Source of the DNA: Magnetococcales bacterium
GTDB taxonomy: Bacteria > Pseudomonadota > Magnetococcia > Magnetococcales > JADGBX01
Length of the DNA: 39,091 nt
Direction of reading: 5' to 3'
NCBI GenBank assembly: GCA_015231265.1
Contig: JADGBX010000012.1
Span: 1 to 39,091, forward strand
Below the pieces are notes generated by a model that saw nothing but the letters and a program-made list of their open reading frames with translations, had not been told where the DNA came from and did no database searches. A program made the position numbers and the translations under genes. Shown here one piece after another: positions 1-8,565 of the stretch; position 1 is the first letter of the stretch; every line of letters starts with the position of its first letter.

Positions 1-1695
1 ACCTTTACCAGCATCAAAGTGACCGGTCAGCCGGTCTTCTGTATGAACCGGACCGATCTGGAGGGGGTGACCCTGCGTAAAGAGGTATTCGAACAGCCGG
101 GATCGGGTGTGCGCCGAGAGTTGATTCTTGCCGGGAATGTTCCGGTCGGCGTGACGTCGAACGGAGAGTGGGGCGATCTGGGTCGGCTCTATCAAAGGAT
201 CGTCGAAGCGCGGGGTCTGGCCTTCTGGCGCCTGAGTCTGTTCCGGCGGGAGGGGGAGCTGTGGCTGGCACGTAAAGAGCAGGGCGATGCCCCGGAGAGT
301 GTGGTCTGCAACTGTGCCGGTGTGACCAGAGCCGCATTGGACGAAGCGGTCGAGTCCGGAGCCGGAACCGTGGATCAACTGGCCGGTCGAACCGGCGCCT
401 CCCGCATCTGTGGAGCCTGTGCCCCACGTCTGGTGGAACTGGTTGGGGAGTCCGACACGCTGCCCGCCGAACTGATTGAATCGATCCCGGTGACGGAGAG
501 TGTCCGGACCTTTCGTTTCAAGCCGGTGGGGGAAGGGGTTCGGGCCAGTCAGCCCGGGCAGCATGTGGCGCTGGAGGCGAAAATCGATGGCGAGTGGATT
601 CGACGCTCCTATACCCTGACCTCGCCCGCCAACGGGTCGGATACCTATGAGGTGAGTGTCAAACGGGAGCCGGATGGAGTCTTCTCATCGTGGCTGCATG
701 ATCGGTTCGGGAGTGGGGATGACCTGCGAATCTCCCACCCCAAGGGGGAGTACTATCTGCGCGAGGATGAACCGGGTCCGATCATCTTTCTGGCAGCGGG
801 TATCGGGATCACCCCGGCGCTAGCCATGGCACGGACGCTTCAAGCTGAGGGTGATTCGAGAACACTGCGTATCTATTACTCGGCAACCACCCGGGAGACG
901 GCCCCCTTTGCGGAAGAGTTACAGACCATTGCCGATGCGACCCCCAACATCTCACTGATTCTGCGCGAGACGGGCCGTGAAGGGCGCATGACCCCGGCGG
1001 ATGTGGCCGAAATCGCCGAACGCCACCCCGGAGCCCTCTATTTTCTCTGTGGACCCGAACGCTATCTGGAGTCGATGCAGGCGCATCTGGACGTCGCAGG
1101 TGTGCCGGGCGGATCGATCTCGGTGGAGGCATTCACACCGGGCAAGCCTTCCGAGCGACCGCGACCGGGTCTGCTCACCAGATTGTTGACCTGGGGGTCG
1201 GGGTTGATCATCACACTGTTGGTGATGGCCGGGCTTGCTCCCCCGCTCGGTGGCCCCGATTCGGTCAACGCCGGCGTTCTCTCAGCCCGACTCTGGACCG
1301 AATCGCTCTATCAGAGCTATTCCGGCTATGCCATACTTTGTGTGGTGGGGCTTGGGCTTGCATTCATTCCGCAGAAACGTTTTCGCATCTTCAAGAGCAG
1401 CAAAGCAGGATGGTTGAAGCTCCTGCACATCATCACGGGACTGCTTGCCGTTGCCCTGTTGAGCGTGCACACGGGACTGGCCAAGGGGAGTCATCTGAAT
1501 CTGGTGCTGTGGCTGCTCTTTTCGGGCTCGATGCTATTGGGGAGTCTGGCCATGGTGTTTGCGAGTGCCTGGTGGCTGGAGCCTGGTGAACGGGTGCAGA
1601 AAACCCGGAATCTGCTGAATCATCTCCATATTTATATTTCATGGCCTCTACCGGCTCTGATCGCGATCCATGTGCTATCGGTCCATCTCTTCTAA
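1..1695 (+). CDS. NirB-like FAD domain end / BFD [2Fe-2S] / ferredoxin-reductase / membrane cytochrome b-like fusion, 5' partial
   Basis: The frame is open to the left edge, and its first residues (TSIKVTGQPVF) match the end of the FAD domain in NirB/rubredoxin-reductase-like flavoproteins, so the GTG at 19 is probably internal. Counting from that GTG, a BFD-like [2Fe-2S] domain has Cys97-x-Cys99 and Cys131-x2-Cys134. A ferredoxin-NADP reductase unit follows at about 150-375, with the FAD motif RSYTLTSP, the NAD(P) motif GIGITPALA and a late CGPE. About five membrane segments follow (385-558), with His in LLHIITG, LSVHTG, NHLH, AIH and VH, compatible with a cytochrome b561/ferric-reductase-like haem bundle. 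The likely role is passing electrons from NAD(P)H through flavin and Fe-S to the membrane and on to the cytochromes encoded 24 bp downstream. Domain calls are from motifs; the substrate is unknown. Confidence 0.8.
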   Translation, partial: TFTSIKVTGQPVFCMNRTDLEGVTLRKEVFEQPGSGVRRELILAGNVPVGVTSNGEWGDLGRLYQRIVEARGLAFWRLSLFRREGELWLARKEQGDAPESVVCNCAGVTRAALDEAVESGAGTVDQLAGRTGASRICGACAPRLVELVGESDTLPAELIESIPVTESVRTFRFKPVGEGVRASQPGQHVALEAKIDGEWIRRSYTLTSPANGSDTYEVSVKREPDGVFSSWLHDRFGSGDDLRISHPKGEYYLREDEPGPIIFLAAGIGITPALAMARTLQAEGDSRTLRIYYSATTRETAPFAEELQTIADATPNISLILRETGREGRMTPADVAEIAERHPGALYFLCGPERYLESMQAHLDVAGVPGGSISVEAFTPGKPSERPRPGLLTRLLTWGSGLIITLLVMAGLAPPLGGPDSVNAGVLSARLWTESLYQSYSGYAILCVVGLGLAFIPQKRFRIFKSSKAGWLKLLHIITGLLAVALLSVHTGLAKGSHLNLVLWLLFSGSMLLGSLAMVFASAWWLEPGERVQKTRNLLNHLHIYISWPLPALIAIHVLSVHLF

Positions 1696-1719
1696 CGTGT
1701 CAATTTCGGATACATCGTC

Positions 1720-3132
1720 ATGGATGTGATCATCGTATGGATCGCCAAGCGATGGAGCAAGCTGCTGCTGTGGCTGGGGTGGATGGTGCTGACGGCTGCC
1801 ATCGTCGGGCTCTATCTGCCCGCGATTCAGGGTAAGAACATCAATGATCTCCAGTCCCTGCAACCCGACAGCGCCAGTTACGGCCACCATCAGATCATCG
1901 AGCAGTGCGATCTGTGCCATGTGCCCGGTGGAGAGATCAAGGAGAAGGCGTGCCAGGGGTGTCATAAGGCGGAGTTGAAACGGGGCAAGGACTCGCATGC
2001 AGTACGGAAATTCCTCGATCCCCGTAATGCCAGCCGACTAGAGAAGATCGACGTCCGTAAATGCTCAATGTGTCATAGCGAACATCGGCCTGGCGTTCTG
2101 GATAAAGGGGGCGTCAGCATCGCCAACGACTCCTGCATCCACTGTCACGATGCCATAGCCCAGGAGCGTCCGACCCACAAGAGCATCGGCTTCGACCGGT
2201 GCGTTGACTGCCACAACTATCACGATAATCGGGCGTTGCATGAGAAGTTCCTGGCCAAGCATCTGGATGAACCCGACACTCGTTCCGAGGCGACCGTCCC
2301 CGATCGTAACTATCTGGAGCTGTTCAAGAAGAGCTTTGGTCGCAAACGGGATATCTCGGAGCTGAACGCCGAGGATGCCGACCAACCAGCCGAATTAAAA
2401 GATGTGCAAGCGTCCATCGAAGAGTGGGCTCGGAGTCGCCACGCCGCAGCCGGAGTCAACTGTTCCGACTGTCATAGCAGCTCGAAGAAACGGTCCCGCA
2501 CCAAGAGCACGACGCCGATGGATGCTGCGAAATGGGTCGCGCAACCGGAGAGAACGGTGTGTCGGAGTTGCCACCGCAGCCAGGTCAAAGGTTTTCTTAC
2601 CAGTCACCACGGGATGCGCAACGCCGTCGAGGGAATGTCGCCTCTGACACCGGAGCAGGCGGTTCTGCCCATGAAGTCCGAACGCCATGGCGAGGAGATC
2701 GACTGTGCAACCTGTCATGATGCCCATGGCCGCATCACACCAGAGATCGGTGTTGATACCTGTCTGACCTGCCATGATGATGACCACAGTCGCGCCTATC
2801 TTGCCTCCCCCCACGGTAGGCTTTGGTCGCAGGAGCAGGCCGGTCAGGGGGCTCCGGGAACCGGCGTCACCTGTGCCACCTGTCACTTTCCACGGGTGCC
2901 ACAGCGGAAACGGCGGGGCGTGGTGCACAATCTGGTGCAGCACAACCCCAGCGGGACGCTACGTCCCTGGTCGAAGATGGTGCGTGAGGTGTGCCTGGAG
3001 TGCCACGGGCTCGGTTTCAGCATGAATGCATTGTTCGATCAACAGCTGGCTGCGGACAACTTCAACAGGGCACCCGGCTCTGTTCAGAAGAGTCTTGATC
3101 TACTCAAGCAGAAACAGAATCAGAAACGATAA
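1720..3132 (+). CDS. Membrane-anchored undecahaem cytochrome c
   Basis: This 470-residue protein has one N-terminal membrane segment (about residues 12-35) that acts as signal anchor, then a periplasmic domain with eleven CxxCH haem c motifs (CDLCH, CQGCH, CSMCH, CIHCH, CVDCH, CSDCH, CRSCH, CATCH, CLTCH, CATCH, CLECH). The first is at Cys63. Several are followed by a further His (SEH, NYH, DAH), the usual way such proteins supply distal ligands. The gap between haems 5 and 6 (about residues 170-245) is Lys/Arg/Asp-rich and haem-free. It lies 24 bp after the flavoprotein and 12 bp before the small haem protein, so the three are probably one operon. It is presumably a periplasmic electron conduit. 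It does not match an octahaem nitrite or hydroxylamine enzyme that I can recognise, so no catalytic activity is assigned. Confidence 0.9.
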   Translation: MDVIIVWIAKRWSKLLLWLGWMVLTAAIVGLYLPAIQGKNINDLQSLQPDSASYGHHQIIEQCDLCHVPGGEIKEKACQGCHKAELKRGKDSHAVRKFLDPRNASRLEKIDVRKCSMCHSEHRPGVLDKGGVSIANDSCIHCHDAIAQERPTHKSIGFDRCVDCHNYHDNRALHEKFLAKHLDEPDTRSEATVPDRNYLELFKKSFGRKRDISELNAEDADQPAELKDVQASIEEWARSRHAAAGVNCSDCHSSSKKRSRTKSTTPMDAAKWVAQPERTVCRSCHRSQVKGFLTSHHGMRNAVEGMSPLTPEQAVLPMKSERHGEEIDCATCHDAHGRITPEIGVDTCLTCHDDDHSRAYLASPHGRLWSQEQAGQGAPGTGVTCATCHFPRVPQRKRRGVVHNLVQHNPSGTLRPWSKMVREVCLECHGLGFSMNALFDQQLAADNFNRAPGSVQKSLDLLKQKQNQKR

Positions 3133-3144
3133 AGGAGACTATCA

Positions 3145-3723
3145 ATGAAAAAACAGATAAAAACCAAAGGGAAACTCATCGCTCCTGCCGTCGGAATAGC
3201 GTTGATGGCGCTGCCTACCGCTGCCTATGCCTTCGATGTGCCGGTCAAGAGCATGGCCGATGCGCTCTATCTGGTTCTCAAGTCGGACAGGACCGCCTAC
3301 ACAAAGCTGGTGGTCAACCGTCTGGCCAACGAAGAGAAGGTGATCGACGCCAGTGAACAGTGGGAAGAGGATGCCGCGCTGCCGCTGCCTGCTCAGATGT
3401 TCCGAGCCGGGGCCGAGATGACCCTGGAGGAGAGTGATGGCAAGTTCAGCTACTCCCTGCTCTCTCTCTGGCCCATCAACAGCCAGAATGCAGCCAGAAC
3501 CAAAGGCGAGAAGGACGGGCTCAAGTTCGTCTTCGATAATCCCGGCAAGAACTACTACACCACCGAAACCCTGGGCGGAAAAACCTACTATACCGCCGTC
3601 TACCCGGATAATGCGGTGGTGGATGCCTGTGTTTCGTGCCACAACGGCCACGATGACAGCCCCAAAAAGGACTTCAAACTCGGGGATAACATGGGGGCCG
3701 TGGTCATCCGTATCGCCAAATAG
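3145..3723 (+). CDS. Periplasmic Tll0287-like (DUF3365) monohaem c protein
   Basis: This 192-residue protein has a clear signal peptide (basic MKKQIKTKGK, hydrophobic 11-25, cleavage near AYA at 27-29). One haem c motif lies near the C-terminus: Cys162-x2-Cys165-His166. The middle part, with LPAQMFR and the N-terminal helical stretch, resembles the Tll0287-like/DUF3365 haem-PAS fold found in cyanobacterial Tll0287 and in sensor kinases. A good ribosome binding site (AGGAG) sits 7-8 bases before the ATG. As the last gene of the redox operon it may be a small periplasmic redox carrier or haem sensor. Only 31 bp separate its stop from the convergent end of the RiPP cluster, leaving no room for a conventional terminator hairpin. 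Confidence 0.82.
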   Translation: MKKQIKTKGKLIAPAVGIALMALPTAAYAFDVPVKSMADALYLVLKSDRTAYTKLVVNRLANEEKVIDASEQWEEDAALPLPAQMFRAGAEMTLEESDGKFSYSLLSLWPINSQNAARTKGEKDGLKFVFDNPGKNYYTTETLGGKTYYTAVYPDNAVVDACVSCHNGHDDSPKKDFKLGDNMGAVVIRIAK

Positions 3724-3730
3724 GGTTCGT

Positions 3731-3740
3731 TAGGGCGTGT
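3731..3740 (+). repeat. TAGGGCGTGT motif at the left border of the RiPP cluster
   Basis: This 10-mer is identical to the first ten bases of the left terminal inverted repeat of the MITE-like element at 33906. It occurs in inverted orientation at 20967-20976, so the two copies point inward around the whole minus-strand cluster and its regulator. Beyond ten bases the flanks do not match. It may be a decayed transposon end or chance. Confidence 0.35.
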
Positions 3741-3754
3741 GGTGGTTCCGGTGT

Positions 3755-4297
3755 TCAGAGTGTTCCGATTCGAGAGATCCACCATGCGCCATACGCCCAG
3801 GGTGTGCGGTGATCCACCGTCATCCAGAGTGTGGCGGGTCCGGTGTTGATGGTGGCGGAAGAATCTATCATCTTCAACCGGATCGCCCACGCTCCCGGTC
3901 TCTTCTCCCTGTTCAAATCACACCCTTCATCCATAGCCGGGGAGATCGACACGATCTGCACGGCCGGGAGGGGGGTGGCGTTGATTTGTGAGCTCTTCAA
4001 CGCAAGGTGTCCGCTTCGGCCCGGACGCAGTGCCTCCTGCATCGGTTTAGAGATCGGTGCCATCAGGCAAAGAGTGTTGCTCTCGGAGCCGAGCACTTCC
4101 CCCTCCAGCGTCTTCCGCACCGGAATCCGCACCGCTCCGTTCCAGATCCAGAGTGCCATCAGCGTGACGGCCAGCATCAGCCATGCCAGTCGTCTGCGCG
4201 GTGGGTAGAGCAGCTCCGGGGTTGAACTGTCGCCGTGAACACCGACGAACACCTCCACCGCCTGCGGGCGGAACAGGTTTTTTCGGCGTGGTTTCAT
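3755..4297 (-). CDS. Miniature HlyD-like membrane fusion protein without coiled coil
   Basis: This 180-residue protein has a basic cytoplasmic start, one membrane segment (about 36-53) and a short periplasmic beta-rich domain. Its C-terminus (TLWMTVDHRTPWAYGAWWISRIG) aligns by eye with the C-terminus of the full-length HlyD at 14339-15604 (ITVEEQSP...FLRKTVGIY), including the Ser/Thr-Pro and the R-x-G near the end. The long helical hairpin and lipoyl region that let a normal fusion protein (about 400 residues) reach the outer membrane are missing. Its ATG overlaps the stop of the fused transporter (ATGA at 4294-4297), so the two are translationally coupled and probably partners. It could be a reduced adaptor that docks onto the full-length HlyD, or a decay product held in frame. 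No database match was checked. Confidence 0.65.
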   Translation of the reverse strand: MKPRRKNLFRPQAVEVFVGVHGDSSTPELLYPPRRRLAWLMLAVTLMALWIWNGAVRIPVRKTLEGEVLGSESNTLCLMAPISKPMQEALRPGRSGHLALKSSQINATPLPAVQIVSISPAMDEGCDLNREKRPGAWAIRLKMIDSSATINTGPATLWMTVDHRTPWAYGAWWISRIGTL

Positions 4298-7200
4298 GGT
4301 GTCGTCTCCATGCGACTGCCGGCGGTGAACTCTGCCGGGGTTCCCGACCAGACGATACGGCCCGCCTCCATGGCGAAGACCTGGTCGGCTTCGGCGATGG
4401 CACTGGCTCTGTGGCTGACGACGATGCAGGCGATACCCAGATTCCTGAGATTGGCGAAGAGATCCGCCTGCATGGCCTCCGGCAGGGCGTTGGTGGCCTC
4501 ATCCAGGATCAGAAGTTTGGGTTTTCGAAGCAGGCGGCGGGCGATGAGCAGACGCTGTTTCTGGCCGGTGGAGACCCGCTCCGTATCGAGCAGGGTCTGA
4601 ATCCCCATGGGCATGGCATCGATATCCTGCTCCAGCATGGCCAACCGGGCCGCGTTACGAATTCTAGCCAGGGAGTGGGCGCTGTGACCGCCGATGTGGC
4701 CCCGGATCGACTGGGTGTGATCCAGTCGGTCATCCTGAAGCACGGCGCCCACCGTCTCACGCCAGGCGGCAAGATCGCAGGACGAATGGTCAAGACCATC
4801 GCGCAGGATCTCTCCGCCATCTGGTTGATAGAAACCCAACAACAGACGCAACAGCGTTGACTTGCCACTGCCGGACGGCCCGGTGAGGGTGATGATGCGT
4901 CCCGGTTCGAGCCGGAGTGAGAGATCGTCCAGGGCTGGGCGGCTGTGACCCGGATAGGTGAACGATAGATCGTGTAGCTCAAGGGGGGGGGGGTCGGGGG
5001 GGGGCGGTGGTTGCGTCTTTGGAAGCGGTTCGGTGGGGGCCTCGACCAGGGGGGTGAGGCGTTGCAGGATCGGGGCGCAGCGCCCGAGATCGTGCAGCCC
5101 CCGAGCAAGCCCCTTGAAAGGGAACAGCGCGCTCCAGAATCCCACAATCCCGAAGAGACGGTGTGTCGGCTCCAACTCCGGAAAGAGGGTGGCCAGCGTC
5201 ACGGAGAATCCACCCAGCGCCAACCATGGGTAGAGATCGATGAAAGCATCGGTCAACCGATCCATGTGTTGCAATCGATGCTCCAGTTTCAGAATCGATG
5301 TTTGTTTGCGTTGCCAGGCATCGAGGGCGGTATGGGCGCGGTCCATCTGCCGCAGACGGGGGGCACCCTTCAGAAGGTGATAGAGAAAGTAGACCGCATC
5401 CAACCGCTGATTGAGGAGATCGGGCATTCTGGATTCATGCCATCGGCTCAACAGCACAGGGAGCAGGATCAACGGCAGCACCCACCCCAGGGCGACCCCG
5501 GCTGATTCCGGTGAGACCAGAGCGATCATGGTCAGAACCGACACGCCCACCACGCCGTCCAGAAGATGCCTGAAAGTGCCGTGGCGGAGCTGTTCGAAGA
5601 GCTGCCGGATGGCGTGGAAACTGCGCGTGACCTGCTGCGGGCCGAGATCACTCAGGGTGAGCGGCTGGATACGCATTACATGGTGAAGAATGGCACTGGT
5701 GGCGGAACTCTCCAGCCGTCCATGAAGCCGATGCAGCGACACCAGACGCAACCACTCCCCCGTGCCAAGCATCATGAGCATAACCACGACGCCACCTGGC
5801 AGCAGATACCGGTAGGAGTCATCGGCAAAGGGTAGGATGGTGGTGAACAGCACGGTTCCGGCCAGTGGCAACGTGCACCAGGCAATCGCCACCATCAGTG
5901 TCGTCATGAGGGCTGAAAGAGTTTCCCGCAGGATACGTGTCGGGGCGTGGAGCAGGAACGTCCATGGCGAGCGCGGGCGGTTCGTGTCGCATCGCGGGTG
6001 GAGTGTGTAGAGACGATCCGACAGAGCCGGGGGGTGGCTTGCGTCAAGCCGGGTGCGGGAGCCGGTTCTCGGATCAACGATGACGTAGTCTCCCGTGAGA
6101 TTCGGAACGATCGCCACGGGCCGATGCCCATCCTCGGCACGGGTGAAGGCGAGGAGCGGTCCGTGATCCCGCCGCCACCAGCGACCGACCTGAAAACGCA
6201 CTGGGCGGATGGGGATACGGTTGTGTAGGGCCAAGGCGTAGAGTCCTCGTTCGTGCGCGTCCTCTCCCGAGTTCGGCAGAGGTGTGGGTAGCTCCTGGAT
6301 GTCAGTTGCACCGATGCTTTTTGCCACCAATCGGAATGCCGACAGCAACGCCTCTGTTTGGTCTTTCGGTGGTGGGGACGGCTTTGGTGGCGGCTCTTCG
6401 GAGCCGAAGGGGGTGTGTTCCTGAGTGGATGGCGATTGAGGGGTGATCGGTGTTGCATTTTCCGGCTCATGGACAAGTCGGCCCGCCACCAGATGCACGA
6501 TCCGGTCGCAGGCGGCCAGAGTGCTCTCTCGGTGGCTCACCATGATCAGGGTGATGCCGTGCTGTTTGAGGTTGTTTCGGAGCCGCTGTTCCAGCGGCTG
6601 ATCCAGCCCGTCGGTCGCCTCATCCAGCACCAGAATTTCCGGCTTGCCCAGCAGCACTCGGGCGATCTCCAGGCGTTGGCGCTGACCGCCGCTGAAGTTG
6701 GCGCCGTGGGGAGCGACCGGGGTGTCCAGTCCTTGGGGCAGGGCGGCGATGGTGTCGTCCAGACAGGCATCCCGGATGGCTCGGGCCAGATCCGCCTCGG
6801 TGAGATCCTCACGCCACAACAGCAGATTGATCCGCACACTGCCCGGCAGAAAGAGCGGCTGTTTATCCACCCAACCGATCTCCCGGTTTCGTTGTGCCCG
6901 GCTCATCTCCGTGAGCGGTCGTCCTCGGAACTGAACCTGACCGTGCCACGGCTGATGGAGTCCGACCAGCATCCTGGCCAGAGTCGATTTTCCACCTCCG
7001 GACGGGCCGGTCAGCCCGATCTGCTCACCGGGCCGGATGGTGAGGGAGATGTCGGAGAGCAGAGGGGGTTTGGCAGGGGTGAAACCGAACCGGAGACCGC
7101 TGGCGCTGAGAATCGGTTGGGATGCGTCCTCAAGGGGGCGTGGCGGGTTCCGGGTGGTATCCGGTTCCGGGATCTGGTCCCAGAGATCCTCCAGAGGGGG

Positions 7201-8565
7201 AAGCATCCGGTCGAGACGGTCCATGAGACCGTACAGCCCGGCCAGCCGCTGAATCGGCGCGTGCAGGGTGCCGATCAGGCAGAGCATGGAGAGGAGGGTT
7301 CCGATGCTCGGCCTGCCATCACTCAATCCGGCCTGAGCGATCATCAGAATGGCCCACCCACCCAGGATCGGCAGCAGAGCGGGCAGCAGTTGGGCGCCGG
7401 ATCGATAGATCCCGGCACTCTGGCGCCCCTTCAGACCGTTGGCAAAGGCGCCCATGGTGCCGATGAAGAACTCCGTCGTGCCGTTGCCGGTCTTGAAGAA
7501 CTCGAAATTCTCCATGGCAAAGGCCATTTTCGACCAGAGCAGATCGTCGTGCTGGAGGGTGGGGCGATGCTTCTCACCGCCGATCCGGTCGAGTCTCTTG
7601 AGCAGAATCAGGATCACCACCATCCCGATCAGAGCCACCGCACCCGTCATGGGGTGCAGAACGAGCAGCAGTACCATTGGCAGCAGTATGCCGACGGTAT
7701 TGAAGAGCGCAGGTAACAGCTCCTGAAAGAGGGTGTGGGCAATGGTCTCCTGGGCGTAGACACGGCTGTGCAGAATGGAGGGAATGCGATAGTGAAAGAA
7801 GCTCTCCGGCAGGGTGAGCATGTGCCGCACAAGCCCCGGCAGTGTGCGGCGGCGATTCTCGAAGGCAAGTCGTGCGAACAGCACCCGACCCGTCATCGAC
7901 AGCACTCCGTACAGCAGCACCATAACGACGGTGAGCGTCAGAAGTTGGGACGGGGAGAAGGGTTCCCAGAGGGTAGTGGTGGAGGTGCCGGTGAGCCACC
8001 GCTCCCCCAGCTCTCCCAACAGCAGGGCCGACACCAGCAGCGGAACGCTCTTCATACCCTCGCTCAGGGCGGCCAGTGCCAAGGGTGTGGATGGGGTATC
8101 GGCAAGGGTGCGGCGGATGCGCATCCAGCGGCTGACCGGGCGTCCACCCGGCTGGAAGGTGTCTCCCGGTTCGAAGACCAATGCAATTCCCGTGAACCCC
8201 TCGTTGAACCGCTCCAGCGGCATGCAGTAGCGCCCACAGGCAGGATCGTTGAGCCACACCCCGGCATCGTTGATTTGCTCCACCACGACGAAGTGGATGA
8301 AGTTCATGTGCACGAGCAGGGGCAAGCCCAGAGATTCCAGGGTCTCGGGTTCCCGGCGCAGAACGCGGGCGTTCAGGCCGTAGTGTTGGGCGACGCGGAG
8401 CAGATCGGCGGCGTTGGTGCAGTCGCGGTCGACACCGGAGATCCGGCGCAGAGCTTCCAGTGTCACATGGCGACCGTGGTGGGCGAGAATCATCGCCATG
8501 GCCGCCAGACCGCACTCAGTGGATTGAGTCTGGTAGCAGGTCGCGGGCGAGGGGGACGCCATCAC
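4294..8565 (-). CDS. Single-chain C39 peptidase / ABC / ABC bacteriocin-type exporter
   Basis: This 1423-residue protein reads as a C39-ABC half transporter fused to an NHLM-type ABC half transporter. Residues 1-135 are a C39 peptidase with Gln12 (oxyanion), Cys18, His91 and Asp107 intact, so it should cut leaders after GG. The first membrane domain spans about 155-450. NBD1 has Walker A GPSGGGKST (about 518-526), signature SGGQRQ (about 628), and DEATDGLD. Residues about 700-860 match the soluble region that precedes the membrane domain of the NHLM ATP-binding protein at 9142-12138. After a second membrane domain comes a Pro-rich linker and NBD2, with Walker A GPSGSGKST (about 1233), a degenerate signature STGQKQ and D-loop NALPE. 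Known C39 and NHLM transporters are two separate half-size chains. The start is GTG, or more likely the next codon ATG at 8562, which overlaps the upstream stop as TGATG. The linker is encoded by long homopolymers. Confidence 0.88.
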   Translation of the reverse strand: MMASPSPATCYQTQSTECGLAAMAMILAHHGRHVTLEALRRISGVDRDCTNAADLLRVAQHYGLNARVLRREPETLESLGLPLLVHMNFIHFVVVEQINDAGVWLNDPACGRYCMPLERFNEGFTGIALVFEPGDTFQPGGRPVSRWMRIRRTLADTPSTPLALAALSEGMKSVPLLVSALLLGELGERWLTGTSTTTLWEPFSPSQLLTLTVVMVLLYGVLSMTGRVLFARLAFENRRRTLPGLVRHMLTLPESFFHYRIPSILHSRVYAQETIAHTLFQELLPALFNTVGILLPMVLLLVLHPMTGAVALIGMVVILILLKRLDRIGGEKHRPTLQHDDLLWSKMAFAMENFEFFKTGNGTTEFFIGTMGAFANGLKGRQSAGIYRSGAQLLPALLPILGGWAILMIAQAGLSDGRPSIGTLLSMLCLIGTLHAPIQRLAGLYGLMDRLDRMLPPLEDLWDQIPEPDTTRNPPRPLEDASQPILSASGLRFGFTPAKPPLLSDISLTIRPGEQIGLTGPSGGGKSTLARMLVGLHQPWHGQVQFRGRPLTEMSRAQRNREIGWVDKQPLFLPGSVRINLLLWREDLTEADLARAIRDACLDDTIAALPQGLDTPVAPHGANFSGGQRQRLEIARVLLGKPEILVLDEATDGLDQPLEQRLRNNLKQHGITLIMVSHRESTLAACDRIVHLVAGRLVHEPENATPITPQSPSTQEHTPFGSEEPPPKPSPPPKDQTEALLSAFRLVAKSIGATDIQELPTPLPNSGEDAHERGLYALALHNRIPIRPVRFQVGRWWRRDHGPLLAFTRAEDGHRPVAIVPNLTGDYVIVDPRTGSRTRLDASHPPALSDRLYTLHPRCDTNRPRSPWTFLLHAPTRILRETLSALMTTLMVAIAWCTLPLAGTVLFTTILPFADDSYRYLLPGGVVVMLMMLGTGEWLRLVSLHRLHGRLESSATSAILHHVMRIQPLTLSDLGPQQVTRSFHAIRQLFEQLRHGTFRHLLDGVVGVSVLTMIALVSPESAGVALGWVLPLILLPVLLSRWHESRMPDLLNQRLDAVYFLYHLLKGAPRLRQMDRAHTALDAWQRKQTSILKLEHRLQHMDRLTDAFIDLYPWLALGGFSVTLATLFPELEPTHRLFGIVGFWSALFPFKGLARGLHDLGRCAPILQRLTPLVEAPTEPLPKTQPPPPPDPPPLELHDLSFTYPGHSRPALDDLSLRLEPGRIITLTGPSGSGKSTLLRLLLGFYQPDGGEILRDGLDHSSCDLAAWRETVGAVLQDDRLDHTQSIRGHIGGHSAHSLARIRNAARLAMLEQDIDAMPMGIQTLLDTERVSTGQKQRLLIARRLLRKPKLLILDEATNALPEAMQADLFANLRNLGIACIVVSHRASAIAEADQVFAMEAGRIVWSGTPAEFTAGSRMETTP
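4983..5004. other. G11 and G9 homopolymer tracts inside the fused transporter gene
   Basis: The plus strand has eleven G at 4983-4993, then TC, then nine G at 4996-5004. On the coding (minus) strand these are C tracts encoding the Pro-rich linker between the second membrane domain and NBD2. Tracts of this length are classical slipped-strand sites. Gain or loss of one base would shift the frame before NBD2. Confidence 0.85.

Noticed and set aside
6358-7716. Long plus-strand open frame of 452 residues opposite the fused transporter
   Set aside because: It is the antisense shadow of a gene with clear ABC motifs and is low in recognisable domains; similar antisense frames at 4183, 7735, 9121, 13488 and 14696 were rejected for the same reason.
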